A stretch of 64,000 nt of DNA from Burkholderiaceae bacterium (GTDB lineage: Bacteria; Pseudomonadota; Gammaproteobacteria; Burkholderiales; Burkholderiaceae_C). The notes below the pieces were generated by a model. The model was not told the origin of the DNA. It saw only the letters and a list, made by a program, of their open reading frames with translations, and searched no databases. Of the stretch, positions 45,693 to 55,128 are shown one piece after another (the first letter of the stretch is position 1; each line of letters starts with the position of its first letter). Both the position numbers and the translations under genes were made by a program. The stretch spans positions 1 to 64,000 of the forward strand of contig JADMJJ010000004.1 of assembly GCA_018780645.1 (NCBI GenBank), in the 5' to 3' direction.

Positions 45693-46862
45693 ATGAGTCC
45701 TGTTGTCCTGATCTTCCTGCTGATGCTGCTGCTGCAGCTCAGTTTTGCCACCGGTTGGACGCTGAGCAGCAGCTTCATGGATCAGTCTGGAAGGGCTGCC
45801 CGCCATATGGGGCTGTCCTGCGTGCTGTCGGCCCTGGCCGTCGGCTTGATGATGTCCCGTGGTCACGCGCCGATCTGGCTGGCCCATGGCATCGCCAATC
45901 TGTTTGCCATCCTTGTCTTCATGTCCCTGCGCCGCGGCGTGCAACTGCTGCTGGCCCAGCCGCTGAGTGACCGCGAGCAGATGCTTTTGCTGCTGCTGTG
46001 CGGCACGCCCCAGCTGCTGTGGGCCGGCAGTGCCGATCTGCAGCACTCGTCCTGGGCGGTGCTGGGCACCTCTTTCGCGATCGGCTGGAGCCTGCTGCGC
46101 CTGCTGCAGCAGGCATGGCCGCCGCTGCGCCAGGAGTTCGGGCCGCGCGGCTCCGCGCTGCTGCTGTCACCCCACTGCCTGGGGGCTGCGATGTATGTGG
46201 TGCGCTTTGCCGGGGGCCTGATCCAGCCGGAGCGCTTTGCGCGGCCCATCGACGAGACCACGGCCTTCAATCTGCTGGCGGTGCTGGTGCTGGGCATTCT
46301 GAACCTCGCGCTCAATATCAGCTTTGCGGTGGTGATTCAGGTGCGGCTGGTGCGCCGCCTGCAAAAGCTGTCGCAGATCGACAGCCTTACCGGCCTGCTC
46401 AACCGCCGCGAGCTGCTGGCCCAGCTGGCCGTGCAGCGGCGCTGGCAGGCGCGCTTCGGCGAGCCCTATGCGCTGCTGCTGGTGGACGTGGACCACTTCA
46501 AGCGCATCAATGACAGCCTGGGGCATGCGGCCGGCGATGCCGCCCTGGTGCAGATGTCCCAGCATCTGCTGGCCGCGTCGCGGCAGATCGATGTCGTGGC
46601 GCGCCTGGGTGGCGAGGAGTTCTGCATCCTGCTGCCGCGCACCGGTGTCGCCGAGGCCATGGCCACGGCCGAGCGCCTGCGCCAATGCCTGCGCGATGCC
46701 GAGCTGGCCTGGATAGACCAGCGCATCAGCATGACGGTCAGCATTGGCGTGGCCGCCAGCCTCAGCGCCGAAGAAGCGGCCGAGCAGGTGCTGGCCCGCG
46801 CCGACCTTGCCCTGTACCGGGCCAAGGACGAGGGGCGCGACCGGATCTGCCTGGCCGGCTGA
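45693..46862 (+). CDS. Membrane-bound diguanylate cyclase (GGDEF), paralogue
   Basis: 389 residues from MSPVVLIFLLMLLLQLSFAT, with about six membrane helices to residue 225 followed by GGDEF (QIDSLTGLLNRRELLA, DVDHFKRINDSLGHAAGD, GGEEF near residue 304, RQID I-site five residues before). Same architecture as the gene just upstream; the sensor parts are diverged, the catalytic parts conserved, which indicates duplication with functional split. Its stop lies 10 bases from the convergent adhesin stop. A TTG at 45675 gives a longer but unlikely start. Confidence 0.9.
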   Translation: MSPVVLIFLLMLLLQLSFATGWTLSSSFMDQSGRAARHMGLSCVLSALAVGLMMSRGHAPIWLAHGIANLFAILVFMSLRRGVQLLLAQPLSDREQMLLLLLCGTPQLLWAGSADLQHSSWAVLGTSFAIGWSLLRLLQQAWPPLRQEFGPRGSALLLSPHCLGAAMYVVRFAGGLIQPERFARPIDETTAFNLLAVLVLGILNLALNISFAVVIQVRLVRRLQKLSQIDSLTGLLNRRELLAQLAVQRRWQARFGEPYALLLVDVDHFKRINDSLGHAAGDAALVQMSQHLLAASRQIDVVARLGGEEFCILLPRTGVAEAMATAERLRQCLRDAELAWIDQRISMTVSIGVAASLSAEEAAEQVLARADLALYRAKDEGRDRICLAG

Positions 46863-46872
46863 TCCGCAGGCC

Positions 46873-49800
46873 CTACTCGGCGCGCTCCGAAACCACGATC
46901 ACCGCGCTCTGTGCGCCTATGCGCACCAGGGCCTCGAAAGGCAGGGCCCCGTCAGGCACGGCGCCGGCCACGAAGCTGCTCGTCTCCGGCACAAAGCGCA
47001 GCCAGCCGGGCAGCGGGCCGCCGTCGGCGGCGCTGGCCGTGGCCGGCTGGCCCGAGGCCTCGACCGCCTGTTGCAGCGCGGCCGGCAGAACGAAGCTGAA
47101 GCCGGCGCCGCCGGCCCGGCCGCGCGGCACCGACACATTGACCAGGCCGGCCCCGCCCCGAGCGGCCGAGGGCAGCAGATCGACAATGATGCCGGCGGGG
47201 CTCGCCGCCGCGGCGACAGGGCCGGCCAGGGCAGATGGCTTGGCTGGGCTGGCCGATGAGGCAATGACTTCAAGTCCCGCGGTCAGGCCGCCCGTGCTGA
47301 TCAGCCCGCTGGTTGCTGCCCCGGTGCCTGCCTGTACGGGCGTTGCCGGCGCCGCGCCGGGCGCCTGCGCATCGGGCACCACCGGCGGCACCGGCTTGGC
47401 GCTGATGTCGGCCCGTGTGCTCGCAGTGGTCTGCAGCAGCTGGTAGTTGCCGGCGTCGGCACCACCCAGGACCAAGTCGGTGATGCTCACCGCCTTGTGC
47501 ACGCCCGGCTGGGCGTTGTCGAAGCTGCCACGGGCCTGGGCCACGCTCAGCGCGTCGCTGCCGATGCGGCCGCTGAACTGGGCCTGACTCAGCTGCAGCG
47601 CGGCCTCGGTGCTGCCGTCCTCCATCTTGCTGGCCGCCGTGATGCCGCTGATGGCACTGATGGCCGCCCGCGCAATGTCGGCGCTGGTGCGGGCCGTGGT
47701 GTCGGCCAGCTGGTAGTTGCCGGCGTCGGCGCCGCCCAGGCTCAGGCCGCTGATGCTGACGCTCTTGCCGCTGCCGGCCTGCTTGTCGGCAAAGGCGCCG
47801 CTGGCGCTGGCCACGGTCAGCGCGTCACCGCCCACCATGCCGGCGAATGTGGCCGAGGCGAGATTCAGCGTGGCCGCGGTCGTGCCGTCATAGACCCTGT
47901 TCGACGCCGTGATGCCGGTGATGGCGTCGATACGGGCCGGCCTGATGTCGGCCGTGGCGCTGGCCGTGGTATCGGCCAGCCGGTAGTTGCCGGCATCGGC
48001 GCCGCCCAGGCTCAGACCCTCAATGGTCACCAGCTTGCCGCTGCCGGCATGCTTGTCGGCGAAGCGGCCCTGCCCACCGGCAACGCTGAGCTGGTCACCC
48101 GCCAGCAGGCCAGGGATCGCCGCCAGGCTGGCGTCCAGTGTGGCCGTGGTGCTGCCGTCATAGACCTTTCTCGACACCGTGATGCCGGTGATGGCGGTGA
48201 TGGGAGCCGGTGTGATATCGGCCATGGTGCTGGCGCCGGTGAACAGATAGTTGCCGGCATCGGCGCCGCCGAGGCTCAGCGCGGCAATCAGCACCGGCTT
48301 GCCGGTGCCGGCATGCTTGTCGGCAAAGGCCGCGCTGGCGCTGGAGATCAGCAGCTCGTCACCGGCTATGCGGCCGGGCAGGGTGGCCCGGCTCAGGTCC
48401 AGGGAGATGGCGGTCGTGCCGTCATAGACCCTGCTGACTGCCCTGATGCCGTTGACGGCCGAGAGCAGTGCTGGGGTGATGTCGGCGGTGGCGCTGCCGG
48501 TACTGCTGGCCAGCCTGTAGTTGGCCGCATCGGCGCCACCCAGCGCCAGCCCGCTGAGGGCGACGCTCTTGCCGTTGCCGACGTTCTTGTCTGTGAAGCG
48601 GCCGCTGGCTGCGGTCAGGCCGAGCTGGTCGCCGGCGACCATGCCGCCGAAGACGGCGTTGCTGCCGTCCAGGCCGGCCAGGTTGCTGCCGTCATAGACC
48701 TTGCTCAGGGCGGTGACGCCGCTGATGCCGCTGATCGACGCGGGCGTGATGTCGGCCGTGGTGATGGCGCTGGTCGAGCCGAAGCTGTAGTTGCCGGCGT
48801 CGGCGCCGGCCAGGCTCAGGCCGGTGATGCTGACCGTCTTGCCGCTGCCGGCATGCTTGTCGGCGAACTGGCCGCTGCCGCCGGTCACGGTGAGCTGGTC
48901 ATTGCCGATGCGGCCGCTGAAGTCGGCGTTGGCGATGTTGAGCGTGGCAGCAGTGGTGCCGTCATAGACCTTGCCTGCGGCACTGATGCCGGTGACTTCG
49001 CTGATCACCGCCGGTGTGATGTCGGCCGTGGTGATGGCGCTGCTGGCGTTCAGCACATAGTTGCCAGCGTCCGGGCCAAGCAGCGTCAGTCCGCTGAGGT
49101 TGACCACCTTGCCACGGCCGACGTTCTTGTCGGCAAACGTGGCCGTGGCGCCGCCCAGGCTCAGCTGGTCATTGCCCACCAGGCCGATGAATCGTGCCAT
49201 GGCCGTGTCGAGCGCAGCCGCGGTCGTGCCGTCATAGACCTTGCTGAGTGCGATCAGGCCGTCGACGGTCAGGCTGGCCGGGGCTATGTTGGCCACCACC
49301 GTGCCACCGCTCAGCGTGTAGTTGGCATTGCCCAGCACCAAGGTGCTGCTGCCGAAGGCGTTGTAGCTGCCCGCACCGGCACCGGCCACGCTGGCGCTGC
49401 CGCTCAGCGTCGGCACACCGTCGCCGTTGACCATGCCGCTCAAGCTGAAACCCGAGCCGAAGCTGGCGCTGCCGTCATAGGTCTTGCTGACACTCACGGA
49501 CAGCGGCTTGGCCGCCACCGTCCAGTTCGAGGCCGTGCCGGTCGCCAGCGAATAGCGCTCGTTGCCCAGGCTCAGGCCGCCGGTATAGGTCACCGCATAG
49601 CTGCCTGCCGCCGAGGCCCCGGTCGGTGCGCCGGTGAAGATGGCGGTGCCGGTCGGTGAGGCGTCGTTGATGACGGTCGTGCCGGCCAGCGAGGTGTAGA
49701 GGCTGTAGCTCGTACCGCTGCTGCTGCCGTAGACGCTGCCGGGGCTCAGCACATACAGCCTGGACACGTTGTAGTTGTCCGCATTGGCCAGGGTGGTGAT

Positions 49801-52800
49801 GGTCAGCGAGCCGCTGCCGGGCGAGTTGATGAAGCCCGCGCCGGACATCGTGCCGCGCAGCGTCTGGTTGGCCGTCGAGGCAAAGCGCAGCTGGGTGGCC
49901 ACCGAGATATTGCCCAGGTAGTTGCCGTTGCCCAGCCTGCCGGTGCCGCCGATCTCGACCATTCCGGCGCTGATGGTCGTGCTGCCGGTGTAGGTGTTGA
50001 GGCCGGTCAGTGTCAGCTTGCCGGCGCCGGTCTTGGTCAGCGAGCCGCTGCCCGACAGCGCGCCGCTGACGGTGCTGGCCCCGGCCACATCGAAGCTGCG
50101 GCTGCTGCTCAGGCAGATGCCGCGCGCCGAGGTGGTGCCGGCGCAGGTGAAGGTGGTCGCCGCAGCGTAGGCCTCCATCGATGCCGCCGTCACGCTGAGG
50201 CTCTTGGCGTCGATCGAGATCGGTGTGACGGAGGTGCCGAGCTTGACGCTTGCGCTGGCGGTGAGGGTGACGGCGCCGATCGGGGTCGGGCCGTAGGCAT
50301 TGGTGCCGACGGCCAGATTGCCTTTCAACACGACATTGCCGCCGGCGGCGCTGATCGTCAGGTCCTTCTGGCTGGTGTTGGAGATCGCGTTATTGAGCGT
50401 GATGTCGCCTGCGCCCGTGCTGGTCAGCTGGGTATTGCCGCTGAGATCGACCGTGCCGGTGTAGCTCTGTGCGCCGGCGGTCTGCATCAGTCCGCCGGCT
50501 ATCACGGTGCTGCCGGTCCCGGTCTTGCTGAAGCTGGCCGCATGGCCGGCCCCGCCGATCAGCGTCTGGCCGCTGCTGCTGATCGCCAGCGCGCCGAGGG
50601 CGTTGCCGCTGCTGCCCAGCGCACCGTTCAGTGCCACAGCGCCCGAGCCCGCGGTGATGCTCAAGTCACCCGCGAAACCGCCGCCCTTGACGACGCTGCC
50701 GGCCAGCGTCACGGCGGCATTGCTGCTGCTCAGCGATGTCGCGGCCGCGTTCAGCGTCAGCGGGCCGGTATAGGTCTGCACGCCGGTGGAGGTGACCGTG
50801 CCGGCGCCCAGGGTGATACCCAGCGAGCCCAGCACATCCAGCGAACTCAGTGCGCTGCCGCCGCCGATCGCGCCGTTCAGCTGGACCCGCCCGCTGGACG
50901 AGTCGATGACCAGGTTGCGTGCGCCATTGAGCGTGCCATTGACGGCGATCGTGCCGCCACCGTAGCTGATGCGGGCGTAGCCATCCTGGCCATTGCTGCG
51001 CGTCTGCGTCGAGCTGCTCAGCGAGCTGTTCGCAAACCCGTTGGCCGCGCCGCTGGAGCCATGGTTGCCGCCGCGGCCGGTCCATTCGTTGGAGTAGAAG
51101 ACCGAAGGATTGGTCGCGCCGCCCAGCAGGCCGCCGCCACCGCCGCCGGAGCTGCCGCCGTCTTGTATCGATGGCGTCTGGTTGCCGGAATTGGCGCCGG
51201 TCTGGCCGGTGAAGCTGGCATCGTTGCGGTAGTTGGCGCTGCTCTGGCCGGCGCAGAGGCTGGGGCAGGCGTCGTTGTTGCCGGAGCCACCGCCACCACC
51301 GCCACCCCCGGCCATCAGCAGGGCCGACGCGGTATTGGGCGAGGCGGTCAGGCTCAGCACGGTGGCACCTCCGCCACCGCCGCCGCCGCCCGAGGAACCG
51401 GCGGGTCCGGCGATGCCGCCGTCGCCGCCACTGGCCAGGCCGAAGCTGTTGCTGCCGCCGCTACCACCGGCTGCGTTGCCGGCACTGCTTGCGCCGGTGC
51501 CGCCGCCGGAGCCCGGCGCGATGTAGAGGGTCTGCCCCGGTGTGACGGCGAAAGCCGCCGTGAGGCTGCCCACCGCGCCGGTGTTGCCACCGATATGCCC
51601 ACCATCGTCGCCACCCTTGCCGCCACCGCCGCCGACCAGGATGGCGGTCAGCGAGTTGACGCCGGCCGGCACGACATAGCTGCTGGCCGTGGTGTAGATC
51701 TGGCTGATGCCACTGGAGAGGGTCAGGTCTGAAGTCAGCGTGACATTGCCGTTGAGGGTGATGTCGGTGCGGGCGGTCAGATTGGCGCCGAGGGCGATGC
51801 CGCCGGGGCCGGTCAATGTCAGGGCACCAACGGTGATCGGTGCATTGACGGCAATGCTGTTGGCGGCGGTCAGGGTCAGGCTGTTGCTGCCGGCCTCGCT
51901 GATGGCGGCGTTGACGGTGATGTTGCCGCTGCCGGCGGCGTTGCCGTCGGAGCCGTAGGTGGCCTGGTCTGCCGTGGTCGTCAGCTCGATGTTGGTGCCG
52001 GCCAGCGCTGCCACCAGGGTGGCGGCCTCGCCGGCACCTATCGTGTAGTCGTAGGGGTCGATCAGCCACAGTCCGGCCTTGCCGGTTTTGCCGGCATTAC
52101 CCGCGGGTGCGCGGGTGCTGACGGTGGCGGTGGCGGCCAGGTCCAGATGGCTGGACGAGGTCTCGATCGCGCCGCCGTTGCCGCTGTGCGCGCCACCATC
52201 GGCACGCAGGCCGCCGGCCACGCGAGTCAGCGCGGTGGGGTTGCGGATGTCGCTCCACAGCACGATGCTGCCGCCGTCGCCACGCCCGGTGGCCGAGGCA
52301 TCCACCGAGGCGCCTGCATCGAGGCTGACGCGGATCGCCTGGCTCAGGCCAGCGCCGCCCTGCCAGTCTCCGCCGATACGCACCGTGCCGCCGCCCGTCG
52401 CACCCTGGGCCGAGATCGTCGAGCCACCGGCCAGCGTGATGTCGGCGGCTTCCAGCACGATGCGCCCGCCCTTGGCGGTGAGGCTGTCGGCGGCCAGGCT
52501 GCCGCTGTGCCGTATCACCCCGCCTTGCAGCGTCTGTGCTGCCTGGGCGGACAGCAGTATCAAACCATCGGGCGCCTGCACGGCCTGGCGGTTGTCAATC
52601 AGCGCCGCGATCTCCGAAGGTGTCACGCGCAGCCGGGTCAGGCCACCGCTCTCGAACTGCAATTCGATCGCCTCACCAGCTGCCAGGGCCACCGTGCCGG
52701 CCCGGGCCAGCAGCAGGCCGCTGTTGCGCACTTCGGGCGCCAGCAGCGCGATATAGCCGCCCAGATGGGCCTGAATCTGGCCCTCGTTGATGACGCTGCC

Positions 52801-53262
52801 AGTCGCGCCCTGGCGTTCGAATAGCGTCCTGCCGGCCATCAGCTCGCCATTGCTGATGCCATGGGTGGTGGCCACCAGGGCGCCCACATCGGCGCGGGCC
52901 GTCGGGCCGAAGTAGATGCCGGCCGGGTTGCTCAGGAACACCTGGCCGTTGGAGGTGATGCGGCCGAAGATCTGGCTGGCATCGCCGCCGAGCACGCGGT
53001 TCAGCGTGACGCTGCCCGCATCGGGCTGCTGGAAGCTGATCTGCGCTTGCTGACCGAGGTTGAAGCTCTGCCAGTCGATGGCAGCGCGCGGGCTGGTCTG
53101 ATGGACCGTCATCTGCGCGCTGTTCTGGCTGATCTGCGCCTGGCCGGCAACGACCCGGCCGCCCGTGGGCAGGGTGTTCGGCCCCGGCTGGGCCTGGGCA
53201 AAGGCCATGGCCAGCAGGGCCGGCAGCAGGGCAAGGCGGGGAAGGGGGAAAGCTCGGCGCAT
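46873..53262 (-). CDS. Two-partner secretion adhesin TpsA (filamentous haemagglutinin type) with YDG repeats
   Basis: 2129 residues. Start MRRAFPLPRLALLPALLAMA (signal peptide, cut after AQA). Residues about 25-270 are the TPS secretion domain; the NPNGI-type motif appears as FLSNPAGIYFGPTARADVGA. Then a beta-helical stretch, a glycine-rich insertion (about residues 575-780, with GGGGGKGGDDGGHIGGNTGA), a single MBG-type Ig repeat and seven YDG repeats. The C-terminus (PLPGWLRFVPETSSFVAGAV) resembles a putative Ig domain found at the end of similar adhesins. Secreted by the adjacent TpsB through the outer membrane; likely surface adhesin or matrix protein. No other toxin-type C-terminal domain was seen. 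Confidence 0.92.
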   Translation of the reverse strand: MRRAFPLPRLALLPALLAMAFAQAQPGPNTLPTGGRVVAGQAQISQNSAQMTVHQTSPRAAIDWQSFNLGQQAQISFQQPDAGSVTLNRVLGGDASQIFGRITSNGQVFLSNPAGIYFGPTARADVGALVATTHGISNGELMAGRTLFERQGATGSVINEGQIQAHLGGYIALLAPEVRNSGLLLARAGTVALAAGEAIELQFESGGLTRLRVTPSEIAALIDNRQAVQAPDGLILLSAQAAQTLQGGVIRHSGSLAADSLTAKGGRIVLEAADITLAGGSTISAQGATGGGTVRIGGDWQGGAGLSQAIRVSLDAGASVDASATGRGDGGSIVLWSDIRNPTALTRVAGGLRADGGAHSGNGGAIETSSSHLDLAATATVSTRAPAGNAGKTGKAGLWLIDPYDYTIGAGEAATLVAALAGTNIELTTTADQATYGSDGNAAGSGNITVNAAISEAGSNSLTLTAANSIAVNAPITVGALTLTGPGGIALGANLTARTDITLNGNVTLTSDLTLSSGISQIYTTASSYVVPAGVNSLTAILVGGGGGKGGDDGGHIGGNTGAVGSLTAAFAVTPGQTLYIAPGSGGGTGASSAGNAAGGSGGSNSFGLASGGDGGIAGPAGSSGGGGGGGGATVLSLTASPNTASALLMAGGGGGGGGSGNNDACPSLCAGQSSANYRNDASFTGQTGANSGNQTPSIQDGGSSGGGGGGLLGGATNPSVFYSNEWTGRGGNHGSSGAANGFANSSLSSSTQTRSNGQDGYARISYGGGTIAVNGTLNGARNLVIDSSSGRVQLNGAIGGGSALSSLDVLGSLGITLGAGTVTSTGVQTYTGPLTLNAAATSLSSSNAAVTLAGSVVKGGGFAGDLSITAGSGAVALNGALGSSGNALGALAISSSGQTLIGGAGHAASFSKTGTGSTVIAGGLMQTAGAQSYTGTVDLSGNTQLTSTGAGDITLNNAISNTSQKDLTISAAGGNVVLKGNLAVGTNAYGPTPIGAVTLTASASVKLGTSVTPISIDAKSLSVTAASMEAYAAATTFTCAGTTSARGICLSSSRSFDVAGASTVSGALSGSGSLTKTGAGKLTLTGLNTYTGSTTISAGMVEIGGTGRLGNGNYLGNISVATQLRFASTANQTLRGTMSGAGFINSPGSGSLTITTLANADNYNVSRLYVLSPGSVYGSSSGTSYSLYTSLAGTTVINDASPTGTAIFTGAPTGASAAGSYAVTYTGGLSLGNERYSLATGTASNWTVAAKPLSVSVSKTYDGSASFGSGFSLSGMVNGDGVPTLSGSASVAGAGAGSYNAFGSSTLVLGNANYTLSGGTVVANIAPASLTVDGLIALSKVYDGTTAAALDTAMARFIGLVGNDQLSLGGATATFADKNVGRGKVVNLSGLTLLGPDAGNYVLNASSAITTADITPAVISEVTGISAAGKVYDGTTAATLNIANADFSGRIGNDQLTVTGGSGQFADKHAGSGKTVSITGLSLAGADAGNYSFGSTSAITTADITPASISGISGVTALSKVYDGSNLAGLDGSNAVFGGMVAGDQLGLTAASGRFTDKNVGNGKSVALSGLALGGADAANYRLASSTGSATADITPALLSAVNGIRAVSRVYDGTTAISLDLSRATLPGRIAGDELLISSASAAFADKHAGTGKPVLIAALSLGGADAGNYLFTGASTMADITPAPITAITGITVSRKVYDGSTTATLDASLAAIPGLLAGDQLSVAGGQGRFADKHAGSGKLVTIEGLSLGGADAGNYRLADTTASATADIRPARIDAITGITASNRVYDGTTAATLNLASATFAGMVGGDALTVASASGAFADKQAGSGKSVSISGLSLGGADAGNYQLADTTARTSADIARAAISAISGITAASKMEDGSTEAALQLSQAQFSGRIGSDALSVAQARGSFDNAQPGVHKAVSITDLVLGGADAGNYQLLQTTASTRADISAKPVPPVVPDAQAPGAAPATPVQAGTGAATSGLISTGGLTAGLEVIASSASPAKPSALAGPVAAAASPAGIIVDLLPSAARGGAGLVNVSVPRGRAGGAGFSFVLPAALQQAVEASGQPATASAADGGPLPGWLRFVPETSSFVAGAVPDGALPFEALVRIGAQSAVIVVSERAE
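47400..49290 (-). repeat. Seven tandem YDG-type repeats in the adhesin gene
   Basis: About 270-bp units, six with KVYDG or RVYDG at their start and one degenerate (KMEDG), each followed by FADKxAGxGK, ISGLSLGGADAGNYxL and TADITPA. Near-identical 8-15 bp motifs recur at 270-bp intervals across both strands and can recombine. Typical of YDG-domain adhesins in which repeats extend the shaft; repeat number probably varies between strains. Confidence 0.9.
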
Positions 53263-53278
53263 GGCGTTTTTCTCTGGC

Positions 53279-54976
53279 TCAGAAGGGCAGGCTGGCTTGC
53301 AGCCACAGACGGTTGCGATGCAGGGATCCGTCCTGGTCCCGGCCATTGGCGCTGGCGCCGGGGTTGGTGCCGATGCGGCGGGCGAGTGTTGCGCGCAGCT
53401 CAATGGCCTGCGGCCCGGTCCAAGCCAGGGCCAGACCTGCGCCCTTCAGGCCGTAGCGGTTCAATTGCGGTGCGCCAACAAAATCGTTGCGCGCATTGAT
53501 GCTGACCTGGCCCCAGTCGTAGAAGGCGCTGGCCCGCCAGGCGCCACCAAACTGGCTGCGCAGCTCGGCCGTGAGCAGCTGGCCGCTGCGGCCACCGGCC
53601 TCGCTGGCCGGGTAGGCGCGCACGCCGTCGGCGCCGCCGAGGTAGAACTTCTCCGAGGAGTCGAGGTTGTCGCCGCTCCACTGGCCGAGCAGGCCCAGAT
53701 AGGCCGACAGCTCGCCGCTGAGGCGCTGCTCGCGGCTGAGGTTGTAGCGCAGCTTGCCGTAGCCGCCATGGCTGCGCGCGCTTTGCGCATCGGCGGCAAA
53801 GCTGGGTGAGCGGCCCAGGTCCAGGCGGCCCCGGCTGATGATCAGCCCGGCCTGGTTGATGCCCCCGCCGCCCCAATCGTCGAACCGGTTGCCGCTCAGG
53901 CCCGCGGAAACCTGGGTGCTGTCGTAGCGCGTGGTCACCGCGCCATTGGCGCGGTTGTCGAAGCGGCGCTGCTCGGCGCCGACTTGCAGCATCAGATTGC
54001 TGGTGCGGCCGCGCAGCAGCGGAAAACTCGCGTTGAAACCCCAGATCTGCGAACTGCCGCTGGCCTGCAGGGCCTCGAATTCGCTGCCCAGCAGCCGGTA
54101 GCGCAGGGCCGACACATGGGCGCCGACACGCCAGCCCTGCATGCCCAAGGGCTGGCTGGCGCTGAGGCGCAGATAGTCGCTGCCGCGGCTGTGGCTGAGG
54201 CTGGCGCCGAGCAGGTCGCCCCGGCCGAAGAGGCTGTTCAGCCCCAGGCTCGCGTTCATGCGCACCGTGCTGGTGGAGCGGGCGCCGCCGTTGTCCAGTC
54301 CGGCCTCGCCGCCGAACAGCGGCGTGTCGGTCAGGCGCAGCACCAGCAGGGTGTCGCCCTCGCGCTCTCCTGCGGCCAGGCTGCCGCCGGCGCTGAGGCC
54401 GGGCAGGTCGTCCAGCAGCAGCAGCGCGCGGTCCAGCGCCGGCAGGCGCAGCGGCGCTCCAACCGTCTGCTGGGCCTCGACCAGGGCATGGGCCCGCGCC
54501 GCATCGAAACGCCTTGCCTCGCCTTCGACCCGCGCGCCGCCGAAGCGGGCCTCGACGATCTGCAGCCGTATCAGCCCATCGGTGACATCCTGCGGCGGCA
54601 GGTAGCAGCGCACCAGCCAGCCATCGCGTGCATAGACCTCGCTGACCCTTGCTGTTGCCGCCTGCAACTCGGCCAGGCTCAGGCTGCGGGCTGTGAACGG
54701 AGTCAGCTCGGCCTGCAGGCGGGCGCTGTCAATCAGCTGATTGCCGAGGAGTTCAAACTGCTTGACCCACACCTGGGTGCCGGCCTGCAGGCGCAGCGCC
54801 TCGGCCGGCTTGGCTTGCAGCGGCGCGCTGCGCGGCGGTGGTGCAACTGGCTTGCGCGACTCGTCTTGCTGCTGAATCAGACGGCCGGCGTCTGTAGGCG
54901 TCTGGGCCTGAGTGGTTTGACTGACCACGAGGGCCAGCAGGGCAAGAAGGCACGGTGGCCTGGGGGATCTGCGCAC
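53279..54976 (-). CDS. TpsB outer-membrane transporter (ShlB/FhaC/HecB family)
   Basis: 565 residues. A GTG start (MRRSPRPPCLLALLALVVSQ, signal peptide) has GGAGG 7 bases upstream; an ATG at 55039 without such a site is the alternative. Two POTRA domains (QVWVKQFELLGNQLIDSARL, LPPQDVTDGLIRLQIVEARF), then a barrel whose L6 motif is YLGGADGVRAYPASEAGGRS. The C-terminus SLHRNRLWLQASLPF ends in phenylalanine. It secretes the TpsA product of the next gene, which starts 16 bases after its stop. Confidence 0.93.
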   Translation of the reverse strand: MRRSPRPPCLLALLALVVSQTTQAQTPTDAGRLIQQQDESRKPVAPPPRSAPLQAKPAEALRLQAGTQVWVKQFELLGNQLIDSARLQAELTPFTARSLSLAELQAATARVSEVYARDGWLVRCYLPPQDVTDGLIRLQIVEARFGGARVEGEARRFDAARAHALVEAQQTVGAPLRLPALDRALLLLDDLPGLSAGGSLAAGEREGDTLLVLRLTDTPLFGGEAGLDNGGARSTSTVRMNASLGLNSLFGRGDLLGASLSHSRGSDYLRLSASQPLGMQGWRVGAHVSALRYRLLGSEFEALQASGSSQIWGFNASFPLLRGRTSNLMLQVGAEQRRFDNRANGAVTTRYDSTQVSAGLSGNRFDDWGGGGINQAGLIISRGRLDLGRSPSFAADAQSARSHGGYGKLRYNLSREQRLSGELSAYLGLLGQWSGDNLDSSEKFYLGGADGVRAYPASEAGGRSGQLLTAELRSQFGGAWRASAFYDWGQVSINARNDFVGAPQLNRYGLKGAGLALAWTGPQAIELRATLARRIGTNPGASANGRDQDGSLHRNRLWLQASLPF

Positions 54977-55128
54977 GCGGGTGCCTCCGGCAAAATGAAC
55001 AGGCAGGCAGCCGCCGGTGGCTGCATGCGCTTTTTTCATTTTGACCCGATGGCGCGGCATAGAGGCAGGAACAACTGCCGTCTTTGCCCCTCATCTTCTG
55101 GCGGCCGGGCGATTGCCGGCCCGCGCAT
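54977..55128. other. Spacer between the S9 peptidase stop and tpsB start
   Basis: This 150-bp stretch holds the tpsB ribosome-binding region and, further right, the S9 peptidase 3-prime end. It has an ATG-rich open extension of tpsB but no clear promoter hexamers and no second gene. A T-rich tract at 55031-55037 is the only unusual composition. Confidence 0.4.

Noticed and set aside
47400-49290. Regular 270-bp repeats that could be taken as a CRISPR-like or satellite array
   Set aside because: Units are far too long, without unique spacers, and translate as YDG domains in the adhesin frame.
47497-49659. A 720-codon open frame on the plus strand inside the adhesin gene
   Set aside because: It lies entirely antisense to the YDG-repeat region. 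Low-complexity Gly/Ala/Arg translation and the high GC content explain its lack of stops; no ribosome-binding site or family motif is visible.
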